A stretch of 49,778 nucleotides of DNA. Origin: Cyanobium sp. AMD-g. GTDB taxonomy: Bacteria > Cyanobacteriota > Cyanobacteriia > PCC-6307 > Cyanobiaceae. The notes under the pieces are model-generated. The model did no database searches. It saw nothing but the letters and a program-made list of their open reading frames with translations, and had not been told where the DNA came from. Shown here piece after piece: positions 17,347 through 25,625 of this stretch (positions are counted from its first letter, which is position 1; each line of letters begins with the position of its first letter). The DNA lies in the NCBI RefSeq assembly GCF_024346395.1, contig NZ_JAGQCW010000011.1:1-49778 (forward strand), in the 5' to 3' direction. Made by a program: the position numbers and the translations under genes.

Positions 17347-17790
17347 ATGGCCAAGCCCCTGCGGATCCTGATGCTCCTGACGGCGGCCACGGCGCTGGTC
17401 CTGCCCCCGGCGCCGGCCAGGGCCGGGCTGCTGCGCCCGGTGCTGCTGCTGCTGCGCCCCCAGTTGGAGAACCAGCTGACCCGGGTCTGCGTGGAGACGG
17501 CCTCCGCCGGCCGGACGGATCTGGTGAAGAGCCTGCAGGATCCCTGCCGCAAGCTGGCGGTGCCCACCAGCAAATGTCTGATCGAGGAGACCGACAACAG
17601 TGGCAGGAGCCTGGGGGTGCTCACCGAGATGGTCAGCGGCCGCTTCGGCGATGACAGCGAGGAGGTGGTGAAGCGCTGCCTGGCCAGGATGTTCGGCCTG
17701 CCCACCGACAGCCTGCGGGACATGCCGCTGCGGGAACTGGGCAAGCGGTTTGGCAGCGGCAGTCTCGGGCTTCAGGAGGTTGCGCCCTGA
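17347..17790 (+). CDS. Hypothetical exported protein
   Basis: A 147-residue protein with a clear signal peptide: MAKPLR, a hydrophobic core and APARA cleavage near residue 26. The mature part is mostly helical and contains four cysteines (VCVETAS, DPCRKL, SKCLIEE, KRCLARM) that could form disulfides in the lumen or periplasm. I do not recognise the family. The last 19 nt overlap the convergent RibD-type gene. Confidence 0.65.
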   Translation: MAKPLRILMLLTAATALVLPPAPARAGLLRPVLLLLRPQLENQLTRVCVETASAGRTDLVKSLQDPCRKLAVPTSKCLIEETDNSGRSLGVLTEMVSGRFGDDSEEVVKRCLARMFGLPTDSLRDMPLRELGKRFGSGSLGLQEVAP

Positions 17791-18503
17791 TCCTCGGGGC
17801 GCCGCCAGCGCAGCAGCAGTTCGTCCCCAGGCAGCGCCCGGTGTTCGACCAGGCGCCAGCCGGCCCGGGCCTGCGGGGCCACCCGGGCCTCGGCCGGCAA
17901 CCAGCCATAGGAGCCCCCGAGCAGCCGGGGGCAGACGGTGAGCTGGAGTTCATCGAGCAGGTCTTCGGCCGCCAGGGAGGCCGCCAGCTGCGCGCCCCCC
18001 AGCACGGCAATGCGTCGCTGACCCAGGGCCGCCAGGGCCGCCAGGGCCAGGGGCCAGCCGTCCAGAGGCAGGTGACGCGCGAAGCCCGCGACGGGGGCGG
18101 CGGGGGGCTCCGAAGAGGGCTGCAGCAGCCAGCGCACCAGGGGCTGACGGAAAAAGGGCAGAGCGGCGGGCAACCGGCCGCTGCGACTGACGGCGATGGC
18201 GATCGGCTGAGGGGAGCGTCCCTGGCGGCGGCGGGCCTCGAGCAGCGAGGGCCGGTGGATCAGGCAGGTGCTGCCGTGGCGCCGCAGGGTCTCGGCCCCC
18301 ACCAGGGCGGCATCGGCCCAGGCCAGGGCCTCCTCCAGCACCTGCCGGTCACCGCTGCCACCCAGCTGGGCGGCACCCCCTTCCGCCGGGGCAAGGCGGC
18401 CGTCGAGGCTCACCGCCAGCACCAGACGCAGCTCGGGCCGGGAGGGATTTCGGCGGGGATCCGCCACCGCCTCGCCCACCGGCACAGACGCCGCCGGACT
18501 CAA
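17772..18503 (-). CDS. RibD C-terminal-type reductase
   Basis: A 243-residue protein with the DHFR-like RibD C-terminal fold: RLVLAVSLDGRLAPAEG near residue 25, DAALVGAETLRRHGS, and late RIAVLGGAQLAASL and DELQLTVCPRLLGG. In riboflavin synthesis this domain reduces the ribosyl side chain of the pyrimidine intermediate with NADPH. The usual N-terminal deaminase domain is absent, so it is a stand-alone reductase; it could act in flavin or pterin metabolism. It starts with TTG overlapping the stop of the tandem PTPS gene by 4 nt, which ties it to a pterin-type enzyme. Confidence 0.85.
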   Translation of the reverse strand: MSPAASVPVGEAVADPRRNPSRPELRLVLAVSLDGRLAPAEGGAAQLGGSGDRQVLEEALAWADAALVGAETLRRHGSTCLIHRPSLLEARRRQGRSPQPIAIAVSRSGRLPAALPFFRQPLVRWLLQPSSEPPAAPVAGFARHLPLDGWPLALAALAALGQRRIAVLGGAQLAASLAAEDLLDELQLTVCPRLLGGSYGWLPAEARVAPQARAGWRLVEHRALPGDELLLRWRRPEDQGATS

Positions 18504-19462
18504 ACGGCCGCGAGGGCTTCAAGGGCCGCCGGCAGCATCTCCAACTGCGGCGTCTCGGCGAAGACCTCAGCGGCATTGTTGGGGCTCTCCTGCAGCCGCA
18601 CCTTGTGCAGCCGGGCGCCGGTGGCGGCGATCGGGGCGCAGAGCAGGTCGGCGATGTGGAGCGCGATGTTCTCGGCCGTGGGAACGCAACCGGCGAAGTG
18701 CTCCACATCCTTGTTGAGGAAGGTGTGGTCGAACGGCTCCACCACCAGCTCGGCCACCAGTTGCTGAAGCTCGCCCAGGTCGCAGACCATGCCGGTGCGC
18801 GGATCAATGGGACCCCGGACGGTGACGTCGAGCAGGTAGTTGTGGCCGTGGCCGTGGGGGCGGGCGCACTTGCCGTAGATGGCCTCGTTTTCGCTCTGGC
18901 TGAGCTCGGGCCGGGCCAGGCGGTGGGCCGCGGCGAAGTGGGTGCGGATCGAGAGGAAGGCTTCCATGGGATCAATGGTGGGACCGCAGAGCACATCGGC
19001 CCAGAGGTTGGTTTGTTCGTGGAGCCGCAGGGCCACCAGCGGCAGATGGGGGGCCAGCCGGTCGCGGATGGCCAGCAGCAGGGCTTCGGTGGTGGGCAGC
19101 CTCCCCTCGGGCCGGGAGAGGTCGAACTCTGGCCAGACGTCGTTGAGGAAACGGAAGTCGAGCGGCTCCGTCACCTCCCGCCGGATGGCGTGCTTGACGT
19201 CCGAGAGGTTGAGCACCATGCCGTCGCCGTCGAGGGGACCGCCCATCGCCACGGTGAGCTCGTAGTTATGGCCATGGCCCGGGGCCAGGCTGCAGCGGCC
19301 GAAGCGGCGGGCGTTCTCGGCTTCGTCCAGCTCCGGCAGTTTGTACAGATGGCTGGCACTGAACGTGGCCCGGCGGGTGATCACACAGGGCCGGCCGCGC
19401 CCGTGGGCGGTGCTGGTGGGGGAAGGTGCCGCGGGAGAGGCGGTCAACCGGGTTGCGGTCAT
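18500..19462 (-). CDS. Tandem-domain 6-pyruvoyl/6-carboxy-tetrahydropterin synthase
   Basis: A 320-residue protein made of two PTPS/QueD T-fold domains. Domain 1 has SASHLYKLPELDE, the cysteine-zinc segment RCSLAPGHGHNYEL and LDFRFLNDV. Domain 2 has FAAAHRLARPELSQ, KCARPHGHGHNYLL and FDHTFLNKDVE. Both copies keep the cysteine and the HGHN histidines. The enzyme converts dihydroneopterin triphosphate to a tetrahydropterin, for queuosine or a cyanobacterial pterin. ATG 19462 is preferred over 19486, because the upstream ATG overlaps a -10-like TAGGAT on the minus strand (19490-19485). The following RibD-type gene overlaps it by 4 nt. Confidence 0.9.
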   Translation of the reverse strand: MTATRLTASPAAPSPTSTAHGRGRPCVITRRATFSASHLYKLPELDEAENARRFGRCSLAPGHGHNYELTVAMGGPLDGDGMVLNLSDVKHAIRREVTEPLDFRFLNDVWPEFDLSRPEGRLPTTEALLLAIRDRLAPHLPLVALRLHEQTNLWADVLCGPTIDPMEAFLSIRTHFAAAHRLARPELSQSENEAIYGKCARPHGHGHNYLLDVTVRGPIDPRTGMVCDLGELQQLVAELVVEPFDHTFLNKDVEHFAGCVPTAENIALHIADLLCAPIAATGARLHKVRLQESPNNAAEVFAETPQLEMLPAALEALAAV

Positions 19463-19525
19463 CGCCGAGGCCCAGGGGACGCCCATCCTAGAAACGGGGT
19501 CCGGACCGCCGCCGACCACGAACCC

Positions 19526-20131
19526 ATGGCCCCAGCCGATGACGCCCCGCCCCGCCCCTCGCACCGGGACCTGGCCCGCCGTCTCGATGGCCTCAACATC
19601 TACCTGGTGGGAATGATGGGGGCCGGCAAGAGCGCCGTGGGGCGGCCGCTGGCCGAGGCCCTCGGCTATCGCTTCATCGATGCCGACGCCACCCTGACCG
19701 AGGCCGCCGGTCGCCCGATCGCCGAGATCTTCAGCAGCGAGGGCGAAGAGGCCTTCCGCGCCCTCGAGACCAGCGTGCTCAATGGCATCGCCAGCTGGCA
19801 TTCCCTGGTGGTGGCCACCGGCGGTGGGGCGGTCACACGGCCGGAGAACTGGGGTCACATGCGCCAGGGGGTGGTGGTCTGGCTCGATGCCCCCGAAGCG
19901 GAGCTGCGGCGGCGTCTGGCCGCTGATCCCACCCGGCGGCCCCTGCTTGAGGCGCCCGATCCCGCTGGCCGCCTGCAGGCCCTGCTGCAGGAACGTCGGC
20001 CGCTCTACGCCCAGGCCGACCTTGCCGTGGTGCAGGACGGGGGCCTCCCCGCCGCGGTGGCGCTGCAGGTGCTGGAGGCCCTGCCCTCGGTGCTGCGCGA
20101 CCCCCGCCAACCCCCTGAAGCCACCGAGTGA
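19526..20131 (+). CDS. aroK: Shikimate kinase
   Basis: AroK phosphorylates shikimate at O3 in aromatic amino acid synthesis. The 201-residue protein has the P-loop GMMGAGKS at 29-36, the shikimate-binding FIDADATLTE and FRALE segments, a second glycine-rich loop VVATGGGAV, and the lid arginines RRLAADPTRRPLL. The ATG at 19526 gives a short 20-residue polar lead, acceptable for the family. It is divergent from the tandem PTPS gene (63-nt gap) and converges with the CRR7-like gene after 15 nt. Confidence 0.95.
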   Translation: MAPADDAPPRPSHRDLARRLDGLNIYLVGMMGAGKSAVGRPLAEALGYRFIDADATLTEAAGRPIAEIFSSEGEEAFRALETSVLNGIASWHSLVVATGGGAVTRPENWGHMRQGVVVWLDAPEAELRRRLAADPTRRPLLEAPDPAGRLQALLQERRPLYAQADLAVVQDGGLPAAVALQVLEALPSVLRDPRQPPEATE

Positions 20132-20146
20132 GCCCCGCGGGCTCCC

Positions 20147-20431
20147 TCAGCCGGGGGGCTCCAGCCGCACCGCGAACCACTGGATCGCGCAACCCGGCGC
20201 CAGCTCCAGCTCACAGGCGGTGTCCAGCAGCCGGCCGGCCCGGGCTTCAGGATCGGCCAGATCGGCCAGGTCGGCAGGTGGATCGCCCAGGGCCTCCACA
20301 TGACCAGCCAGCCAGAGCAGGGTTTCGGCCGCCGTCAGGATGCGCTCCCCCTGGCCGGGCTCCAGCACCACGTAATGGTCGAGCTCCCGCAGCAGCGGAT
20401 CGGACAAGGCCAGGACTTCGGTGGAACCCAT
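20147..20431 (-). CDS. CRR7-like protein (chlororespiratory reduction 7)
   Basis: A 94-residue soluble protein with the segments YVVLEPGQGERILTA and RLLDTACELELAPG followed by QWFAVRLE. This order and the CELxLxPG...QWxAVRLE tail match the CRR7 family of cyanobacteria and plants. In chloroplasts CRR7 helps assemble the NDH-1 complex for cyclic electron flow; a similar role is assumed here. It is the only gene between aroK and the GST. The ndhO gene in this window is far away (31605). Confidence 0.8.
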   Translation of the reverse strand: MGSTEVLALSDPLLRELDHYVVLEPGQGERILTAAETLLWLAGHVEALGDPPADLADLADPEARAGRLLDTACELELAPGCAIQWFAVRLEPPG

Positions 20432-20466
20432 CCTGGCGGGTGCGAGGCCCGAAGCGGTGCCTGGCC

Positions 20467-21186
20467 TCAGTCCCGACCCACCTCGTCAAGCAGCCGGTCG
20501 CGCCAGGCGAACAGGGGCTCGAGCACGGGGTTGTCGGCGATGCCTTCGACGCCCCGCCCCGCCAGGGGAGCACCGGCACAGACGGGGAACTTCAGCAGGT
20601 ACAGCTGGGCCGCGACGGCGAGGTCGGCCAGGGTGAGGCCATCGCCCTCCAGATAGGGGCGCTGGGCCACCAGCAGGGCGAGTTGCTCGAGGCTGCGGTG
20701 TAGCTGCCGCACCTCGCAAGGCCCGAGCAGGTCGCGCATCGCCTCGGTGGCGGAGCCGAGCAGGCCCCCCGGCAGGGCCCCCACCAGATCACGCAGGGGC
20801 GCCGGGGTGGCCTCGGGCAGCAGGGCCGCCCGCAGCACCGGGTCGGCAGCCGCCGCCTGGAGCAGGGCCAGGCGGGCGCCACGGGCCAGGGCGGTGTCGG
20901 CCCAGTCCTCCAGCAGCAGCACCCTGGCGCGGGCGATCGGATCGGCCGGCAGCAGGGGCGGCTGGGGGTGGGAAGCCTCCAGGTGCAGGGCAATGGCGGT
21001 GGAATCGGCGATCACCTCGCCCCCATCCACCAGCACCGGCACCTGCCGCTGGCCAGAGAGTCGGAACAGCTCCAACTGCCCCAGGCCGGGGGTCACCTCG
21101 ACGACCGTGGCGTCGAGACCCTTGCGGGCCAGCAGCAGGCGCACCTTCTCGCAAAAGGCGGAATGTCTGAACTGATGCAGTTCCAT
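20467..21186 (-). CDS. Glutathione S-transferase family protein
   Basis: A 239-residue GST-fold protein. The thioredoxin-like N-terminus begins MELHQFRHSAFCEKVRLLL, with S9/C12 in the active-site loop, then QRQVPVLVDGGEVIADSTAI, the GSH-gamma-glutamyl contact motif. The C-terminal helical domain has the capping segment GDGLTLADLAVAAQLYLL. Family members conjugate or reduce with glutathione; the substrate is unknown. The ATG at 21186 is strongly placed because it opens directly on the thioredoxin fold; the open frame to 21450 adds nothing recognisable. Confidence 0.88.
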   Translation of the reverse strand: MELHQFRHSAFCEKVRLLLARKGLDATVVEVTPGLGQLELFRLSGQRQVPVLVDGGEVIADSTAIALHLEASHPQPPLLPADPIARARVLLLEDWADTALARGARLALLQAAAADPVLRAALLPEATPAPLRDLVGALPGGLLGSATEAMRDLLGPCEVRQLHRSLEQLALLVAQRPYLEGDGLTLADLAVAAQLYLLKFPVCAGAPLAGRGVEGIADNPVLEPLFAWRDRLLDEVGRD

Positions 21187-21261
21187 GGGCCCTCCGGGGC
21201 GACTAAGCGTGGGCCTGGGCGGCAGAGTAGCCAGCATCCGACCAGGACCGCTACCGAGGCC

Positions 21262-21468
21262 ATGAAAGAGTTTTTCGTCAATGTCACCCGCTATCCGCGC
21301 TACCTGATCGCCTTCAGCCTCGGGGTGTTCAACTCGGTGTTCGAACCCCTGGCTCGGCGGCGCAGCAACCCGGTCACGGCGGTGGCCCTGGTGGGGGCCC
21401 TGATCAGCGGCATGGTCAGCCTCAGCCTGGTGCTGCGTGCCATGGTGCAACTGGGCCCGGTTTCGTAG
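21262..21468 (+). CDS. DUF751 / Ycf33-like small membrane protein
   Basis: A 68-residue protein with the start [18 protein letters not shown], a short charged loop RRRSNP and a second hydrophobic helix. The [11 protein letters not shown] pattern fits the DUF751 family, which includes plastid Ycf33. The function is unknown; proteins of this type sit in thylakoid membranes by inference. It is followed after 2 nt by rbfA, so the two are co-transcribed. Confidence 0.8.
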   Translation: MKEFFVNVTRYPRYLIAFSLGVFNSVFEPLARRRSNPVTAVALVGALISGMVSLSLVLRAMVQLGPVS

Positions 21469-21470
21469 TC

Positions 21471-21899
21471 ATGGCACAGAGCCGACGGGTGGAACGGGTG
21501 GCGGCCCTGATCCGCCGGGAAGTGAGCGAGCTGCTGATCAGCGGCATCAAGGACGAGCGGGTCCAGCACGGCATGGTGAGTGTCACCAGCGTCGAGGTGG
21601 CCGGCGATCTGCAGCACTGCAAGATCTTCGTGAGCATCTTCGGCAGCAGCGAGGATCGGGAGGTGGCCATGGCCGGCCTGCAGGCGGCCTCCGTCTACGT
21701 GAAGGGGGAACTGGGGCGCCGCCTCAAGATGCGCCGCACACCGGAAGTGGTGTTCGTCCTCGACCGGGGCCTGGAGAAAGGCAACACGGTGCTGGGGTTG
21801 CTGCAGCGCCTGGAGGCGGAACGGCGCGAGCGCGGTGCCGACGAGGGCCCTGCGGATCCGGCAGGCGGTACCGAAACCGACTCTGAGACCGAGGTCTGA
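21471..21899 (+). CDS. rbfA: Ribosome-binding factor A
   Basis: RbfA binds the 30S subunit and helps mature the 5' end of 16S rRNA. The 142-residue protein has the family start [18 protein letters not shown], the KH-like strand [16 protein letters not shown], and [18 protein letters not shown]. The last 25 residues are an acidic, low-complexity tail ([18 protein letters not shown]), common in cyanobacteria. It sits 2 nt after the DUF751 gene and 8 nt before the GH3 gene. Confidence 0.95.
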   Translation: MAQSRRVERVAALIRREVSELLISGIKDERVQHGMVSVTSVEVAGDLQHCKIFVSIFGSSEDREVAMAGLQAASVYVKGELGRRLKMRRTPEVVFVLDRGLEKGNTVLGLLQRLEAERRERGADEGPADPAGGTETDSETEV

Positions 21900-21907
21900 T
21901 TCGCCCG

Positions 21908-23563
21908 ATGGCGCCACCGATCGACCAGCAGCAGGCCCTGGACCGCGCCGTCGCCGCCCTGCTGGTGGTGCGCTGCAGCGGCCATCCGGCCGATGGCCAG
22001 CGGCGCTATCCCCGCTGGGAGCTCGACAACGCCAGCCTGCGGCGCCTGCTCCAGCGCGGCGTGGGCGGCGTGATCCTGCTGGGGGGCAGCGCCGCCGAGT
22101 TGCGGCTGCGCACCCGCCAGCTGGCGGCCTGGGCCAGCGAACCGCTGCTGCTCTGCGCCGATGTGGAGGAAGGCGTGGGCCAGCGCTTCGAGGGGGCCAG
22201 CTGGCTGGTGCCACCCCTGGCCCTGGCCGGGATCCACGCCACCGACCCCGCCCTGGCCCTGGATCTGGCCCGGCGCTACGGGGCCTGCACGGGCCGGGAG
22301 GCCCGCCAGCTCGGACTCAACTGGGTGCTCGCCCCGGTCTGCGACGTCAACAACAACCCGGCCAACCCGGTGATCAACGTGCGGGCCTGGGGGGAAGACC
22401 CGGCCACCGCCGGTGCCCTGGCAGCCGCCTTCTGCCATGGCGCCCAGGCCGAAGGGGTGCTCACTTGCGCCAAGCACTTCCCCGGGCACGGCGACACCGC
22501 CAGCGACTCCCACCTGGAGCTGCCCCTGCTGCCCCACAGCCGCGCCCGCCTGGAGGCTGTGGAGCTGCCCCCATTCCGGGACGCGATCGCGGCCGAAGTG
22601 GCTGCGGTGATGACCGCCCACCTGTTGCTGCCGGCGCTGGATGCCGAACACCCGGCCACCCTGTCGCGACCGGTGCTCACCGGGCTGCTGCGCGAAGCGC
22701 TCGGTTTCGAGGGGCTGATCGTCACCGACGCCCTGGTGATGGAGGCGATCGCCGGCCGTTACGGCGCCTCGGAAGCCGCCGTGCTGGCCCTGGAGGCTGG
22801 GGCCGACCTGGTGCTGATGCCCGGCGATGCGGACGGGGCGATCGACGCCATCGTGGCGGCCGTCCACAACGGCAGGCTGAGCCTGGAGCAGCTGCAGGCC
22901 AGCCTGGAGCGGCGGCGTCTGGCCCTGGGGCGCTGCCCCGCCAGCGATGACCCCAGCGCCGCTGCCCCCCTGGGCCGGCTCAGCAATGGCCCCTCCGGCC
23001 CCGACCAGGCCCTGGCCCTGGAGCTGGTGCAACGCAGCCTGGAGCAGCAGGGACAGGGCCCGGTGCGAGGCGGACCCGGGGTGAACCTGATCCGGCTCGA
23101 CAACAGCCTGGCTTGCCCCTTCCTGTCAGCAACCGCACCGGCCCTGGCGCTGCCCGCGGCCGCAGGATGGCGGGCCTGCCTGATCGACGGCCACGGGCCC
23201 TCCCCCTGGAGCGGCGATGGGGAGGCCCCCCTGGCCCTGGAGCGGCTGGGCGAGGGTCCGGTGCTGCTGCAGCTGTTCGTGCGCGGTAATCCGTTCCGCG
23301 GCCGGGCCGACGGCCCGGATCCCTGGCCGGCGGTGATCCGCCAGCTGCAGGCCGCCGGCCGACTGGCGGGCCTGGCCCTGTACGGCAGCCCCTATGCCTG
23401 GCAGGCCCTGCAGCCGCTGCTGGAGCCAGGCATTCCGGCCGCCTGGTCCCCGGCTCAGATGGCCCTGGCCCAGGGCGAACTGCTGGGGCGCCTCGGCTTC
23501 GGACCGGGACCCAGCGGCGGCACCGCCCCCGGCGCCGCCGTTGACACGGATTTCACCGACTGA
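21908..23563 (+). CDS. Glycoside hydrolase family 3 protein, NagZ-like
   Basis: A 551-residue GH3 enzyme. The barrel carries KHFPGHGDT at 189-197 followed by DSH at 200-202, the acid/base loop typical of NagZ-type beta-N-acetylhexosaminidases, and the nucleophile D274 in VTDAL. NagZ enzymes release N-acetylglucosamine from muropeptides during peptidoglycan recycling. The 180-residue C-terminal part is longer than in short NagZ proteins and matches the two-domain forms. No signal peptide is visible, so cytoplasmic action is likely. It is 8 nt after rbfA. Confidence 0.9.
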   Translation: MAPPIDQQQALDRAVAALLVVRCSGHPADGQRRYPRWELDNASLRRLLQRGVGGVILLGGSAAELRLRTRQLAAWASEPLLLCADVEEGVGQRFEGASWLVPPLALAGIHATDPALALDLARRYGACTGREARQLGLNWVLAPVCDVNNNPANPVINVRAWGEDPATAGALAAAFCHGAQAEGVLTCAKHFPGHGDTASDSHLELPLLPHSRARLEAVELPPFRDAIAAEVAAVMTAHLLLPALDAEHPATLSRPVLTGLLREALGFEGLIVTDALVMEAIAGRYGASEAAVLALEAGADLVLMPGDADGAIDAIVAAVHNGRLSLEQLQASLERRRLALGRCPASDDPSAAAPLGRLSNGPSGPDQALALELVQRSLEQQGQGPVRGGPGVNLIRLDNSLACPFLSATAPALALPAAAGWRACLIDGHGPSPWSGDGEAPLALERLGEGPVLLQLFVRGNPFRGRADGPDPWPAVIRQLQAAGRLAGLALYGSPYAWQALQPLLEPGIPAAWSPAQMALAQGELLGRLGFGPGPSGGTAPGAAVDTDFTD

Positions 23564-23578
23564 GCCCTCACCGGCACC

Positions 23579-23584
23579 TAGCCT
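23579..23584 (+). promoter_or_regulatory. Candidate -10 box of the glycosyltransferase-TPR gene
   Basis: TAGCCT lies 33 nt before the ATG at 23617, just after the GH3 stop. It fits the TANNNT pattern and would give a leader of about 26 nt, suggesting that the gene has its own promoter. Confidence 0.35.
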
Positions 23585-23616
23585 CCTGGCACGACCGTCC
23601 TGCCCCGCGGCGTCCG

Positions 23617-24810
23617 ATGCTGAGCCTGTCGATGATCGTGCGCAACGAAGCAGAGCGGCTGGAGCGCTGCCTGCATTCGGTGGCCGGCTTCGTCGACGAG
23701 ATGGTGGTGGTGGACACCGGATCCGACGACGGCACCGCTGCGATCGCCGCCAGCTGCGGCGCCAGCGTGCACCACCTGGAATGGCCAGGGGACTTCGCCC
23801 CTGCCCGCAACCACGCCCTTGATCTGGTGCGGGGCGACTGGGTGCTGGTGCTGGATGGCGACGAATGGCTGCGGCCCGAGGCCCGCTCGCCGCTGCGCGC
23901 CCTGATGGAGCAGCCACAGGCGCTGCTGATCAACCTGCTGCGCCAGGAAGTGGGGGCGGCCCAGTCCCCCTTCTCCAGCGTCAGCCGCCTGTTCCGACGC
24001 CACGCCGCGATCCGCTGGAGCCGCCGCTACCACGCCATGGTCGATGACAGCGTGGCCACGCTGCTGGAGCAGGAGCCCCACTGGCAGGTGCTGGCCTGCG
24101 GAGAACCGGCCCTGGTGCACGAGGGCTACCGGCCGGAACTGCTGGCGGCCTCCGGCAAGGCCGCACGCCTGCGCCAGGCCATGGAGGCGGAGCTGGCCGC
24201 CCGCCCCGGCGACCCCTACGCCTGCGCCAAGCTCGGCGCCCTGGAGGTGAGCGAAGGCCAGCGCGCCAGGGGCATCGCCCTGCTGGAGGAGGGATTGGCC
24301 CGGGTCGGAGCCGGGTCACCGGCCGAACACTATGAGCTGTTGCTCCATCTCGCCATCGCCCGCAGCCCTGGGGAGCCCGCCACCGCTGCCGCCCTGTACC
24401 GCCAGGCCCTGGAGCTGCCCCTGGAAGAGCGAGTGACCCTGGGGGCCCGGCTCAACCTCGGGGCCCTGCTGTTGCGCCAGGGGGCCCTGGAAGAGGCGGC
24501 CGCCCTGACGGCAGCGGTGACCCGCCTCTGCCCGGAGCTTCCCCTGGCCTGGTTCAACCTGGGCCTGATCGAACGCCAGCGGGGCCGCCTGCTGGAGGCC
24601 ATCGCCGCCTACCGGCAGGCCCTGGCCCTGGCACCGCAGCAGGCCGACGCCCAGCGCAACCTGGCGGCCGCCCTGCTGCTGGCAGGCGACATCCCCGGGG
24701 CCCGGGATGGGTTCCGCCGGGCGATCGCCCTGCTGGAACACCAGGGCCAAGCCCAGCAGGCCCTCGCCTTGGCCCAGCAGGCCGGTGCGCTCGTGCGGCT
24801 GGACGCCTGA
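23617..24810 (+). CDS. Glycosyltransferase family 2 protein with TPR tail
   Basis: The first 190 residues form a GT-A fold: SMIVRNEAERLERCL at 5-19, VVVDTGSDDGT at 30-40, FAPARNHAL at 60-68 and the metal-binding DGDEW at 80-84. Residues from about 200 onward are TPR-like helices (LGALEVSEGQ, LNLGALLLRQGALEEA, WFNLGLIERQRGRLLEA and QRNLAAALLLAG). The architecture resembles SunS/TPR glycosyltransferases that modify proteins or glycolipids. The stop shares one base with the hemD ATG (TGATG). The target is unknown. Confidence 0.88.
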   Translation: MLSLSMIVRNEAERLERCLHSVAGFVDEMVVVDTGSDDGTAAIAASCGASVHHLEWPGDFAPARNHALDLVRGDWVLVLDGDEWLRPEARSPLRALMEQPQALLINLLRQEVGAAQSPFSSVSRLFRRHAAIRWSRRYHAMVDDSVATLLEQEPHWQVLACGEPALVHEGYRPELLAASGKAARLRQAMEAELAARPGDPYACAKLGALEVSEGQRARGIALLEEGLARVGAGSPAEHYELLLHLAIARSPGEPATAAALYRQALELPLEERVTLGARLNLGALLLRQGALEEAAALTAAVTRLCPELPLAWFNLGLIERQRGRLLEAIAAYRQALALAPQQADAQRNLAAALLLAGDIPGARDGFRRAIALLEHQGQAQQALALAQQAGALVRLDA

Positions 24811-25625
24811 TGGGCACGCCACCTCCACTGCCACTGCCACTGGTGGGCCGCACCGTCGCCGTGACCCGGGCCGAAACCCAGCTGGGAGCGGCCCGCCAGC
24901 TGTTCGAGCAGGCCGGGGCCCGTGTCATCGACCTGCCGGCCCTGGTGATCGGTCCACCCGATCTCTGGGGCCCCCTCGACGATGCCCTGGCGGAACTGGA
25001 TCAGTTCCACTGGATCATCTTCTCCAGCGCCAACGGCGTGGACGCCGTGGAGCAGCGGCTGCTGCGCCAGGGGACCTGCCTGGCCCGCAGGCCCAGGCAG
25101 GTCCGGCTGGCCGCGGTGGGGCGCAAGACTGCCCAGTCGCTGGAGGCCCTGGGGGCACCCGCCGATTTCGTACCGCCGGCGTTTGTGGCCGACAGCCTGA
25201 TCGAGCACTTTCCCGTGTCGGGCTGGGGGCAACGGCTGCTGCTGCCACGGGTGCAGAGTGGCGGACGCACGCTGCTGGCTGAGGCCTTCGCGGCGGCCGG
25301 CGCCCGGGTGGTGGAGGTGGCCGCCTACGAGACGCGCTGTCCCGCAGGACTGCCCACCGGTGCCCTGCAGGCCCTGGAGCGACGCGGGCTGGATGCGATC
25401 ACGTTCAGCAGCGGCAAGACGGTGGACCACACCGCCCAGTTGCTGGCCGGCAGCTTCGGCGAGGCCTGGATGCAGCAGTTGGACGGGGTGCGGGTGATTT
25501 CGATCGGCCCCCAGACCAGCCAGCGCTGCAGGGAGAGGCTCGGACGGGTGGACGGGGAGGCCGACCCCCACGACCTGGAAGGTCTGGTGGCGGCCTGCAG
25601 CCGGGCCCTCAGAGTTCGACCTTGA
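24810..25625 (+). CDS. hemD: Uroporphyrinogen-III synthase
   Basis: HemD closes and isomerises hydroxymethylbilane to uroporphyrinogen III, the branch point to heme, chlorophyll and bilins. The 271-residue protein has VAVTRAETQLGAARQLFEQAG near the start (residues 16-36, split by the first hinge), WIIFSSANGVDAV, the second-domain start AAVGRKTAQSLEALG, and DAITFSSGKTVDH. Length is normal. It overlaps the preceding glycosyltransferase by one base and its last 17 nt overlap the convergent lipoprotein gene. Confidence 0.92.
   Translation: MGTPPPLPLPLVGRTVAVTRAETQLGAARQLFEQAGARVIDLPALVIGPPDLWGPLDDALAELDQFHWIIFSSANGVDAVEQRLLRQGTCLARRPRQVRLAAVGRKTAQSLEALGAPADFVPPAFVADSLIEHFPVSGWGQRLLLPRVQSGGRTLLAEAFAAAGARVVEVAAYETRCPAGLPTGALQALERRGLDAITFSSGKTVDHTAQLLAGSFGEAWMQQLDGVRVISIGPQTSQRCRERLGRVDGEADPHDLEGLVAACSRALRVRP

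Noticed and set aside
17268..17744. Upstream extension of the GNAT-like gene by about 159 codons
   Set aside because: It is antisense to the exported protein at 17347 and Ser/Arg-rich; ATG 17267 opens on the conserved domain.
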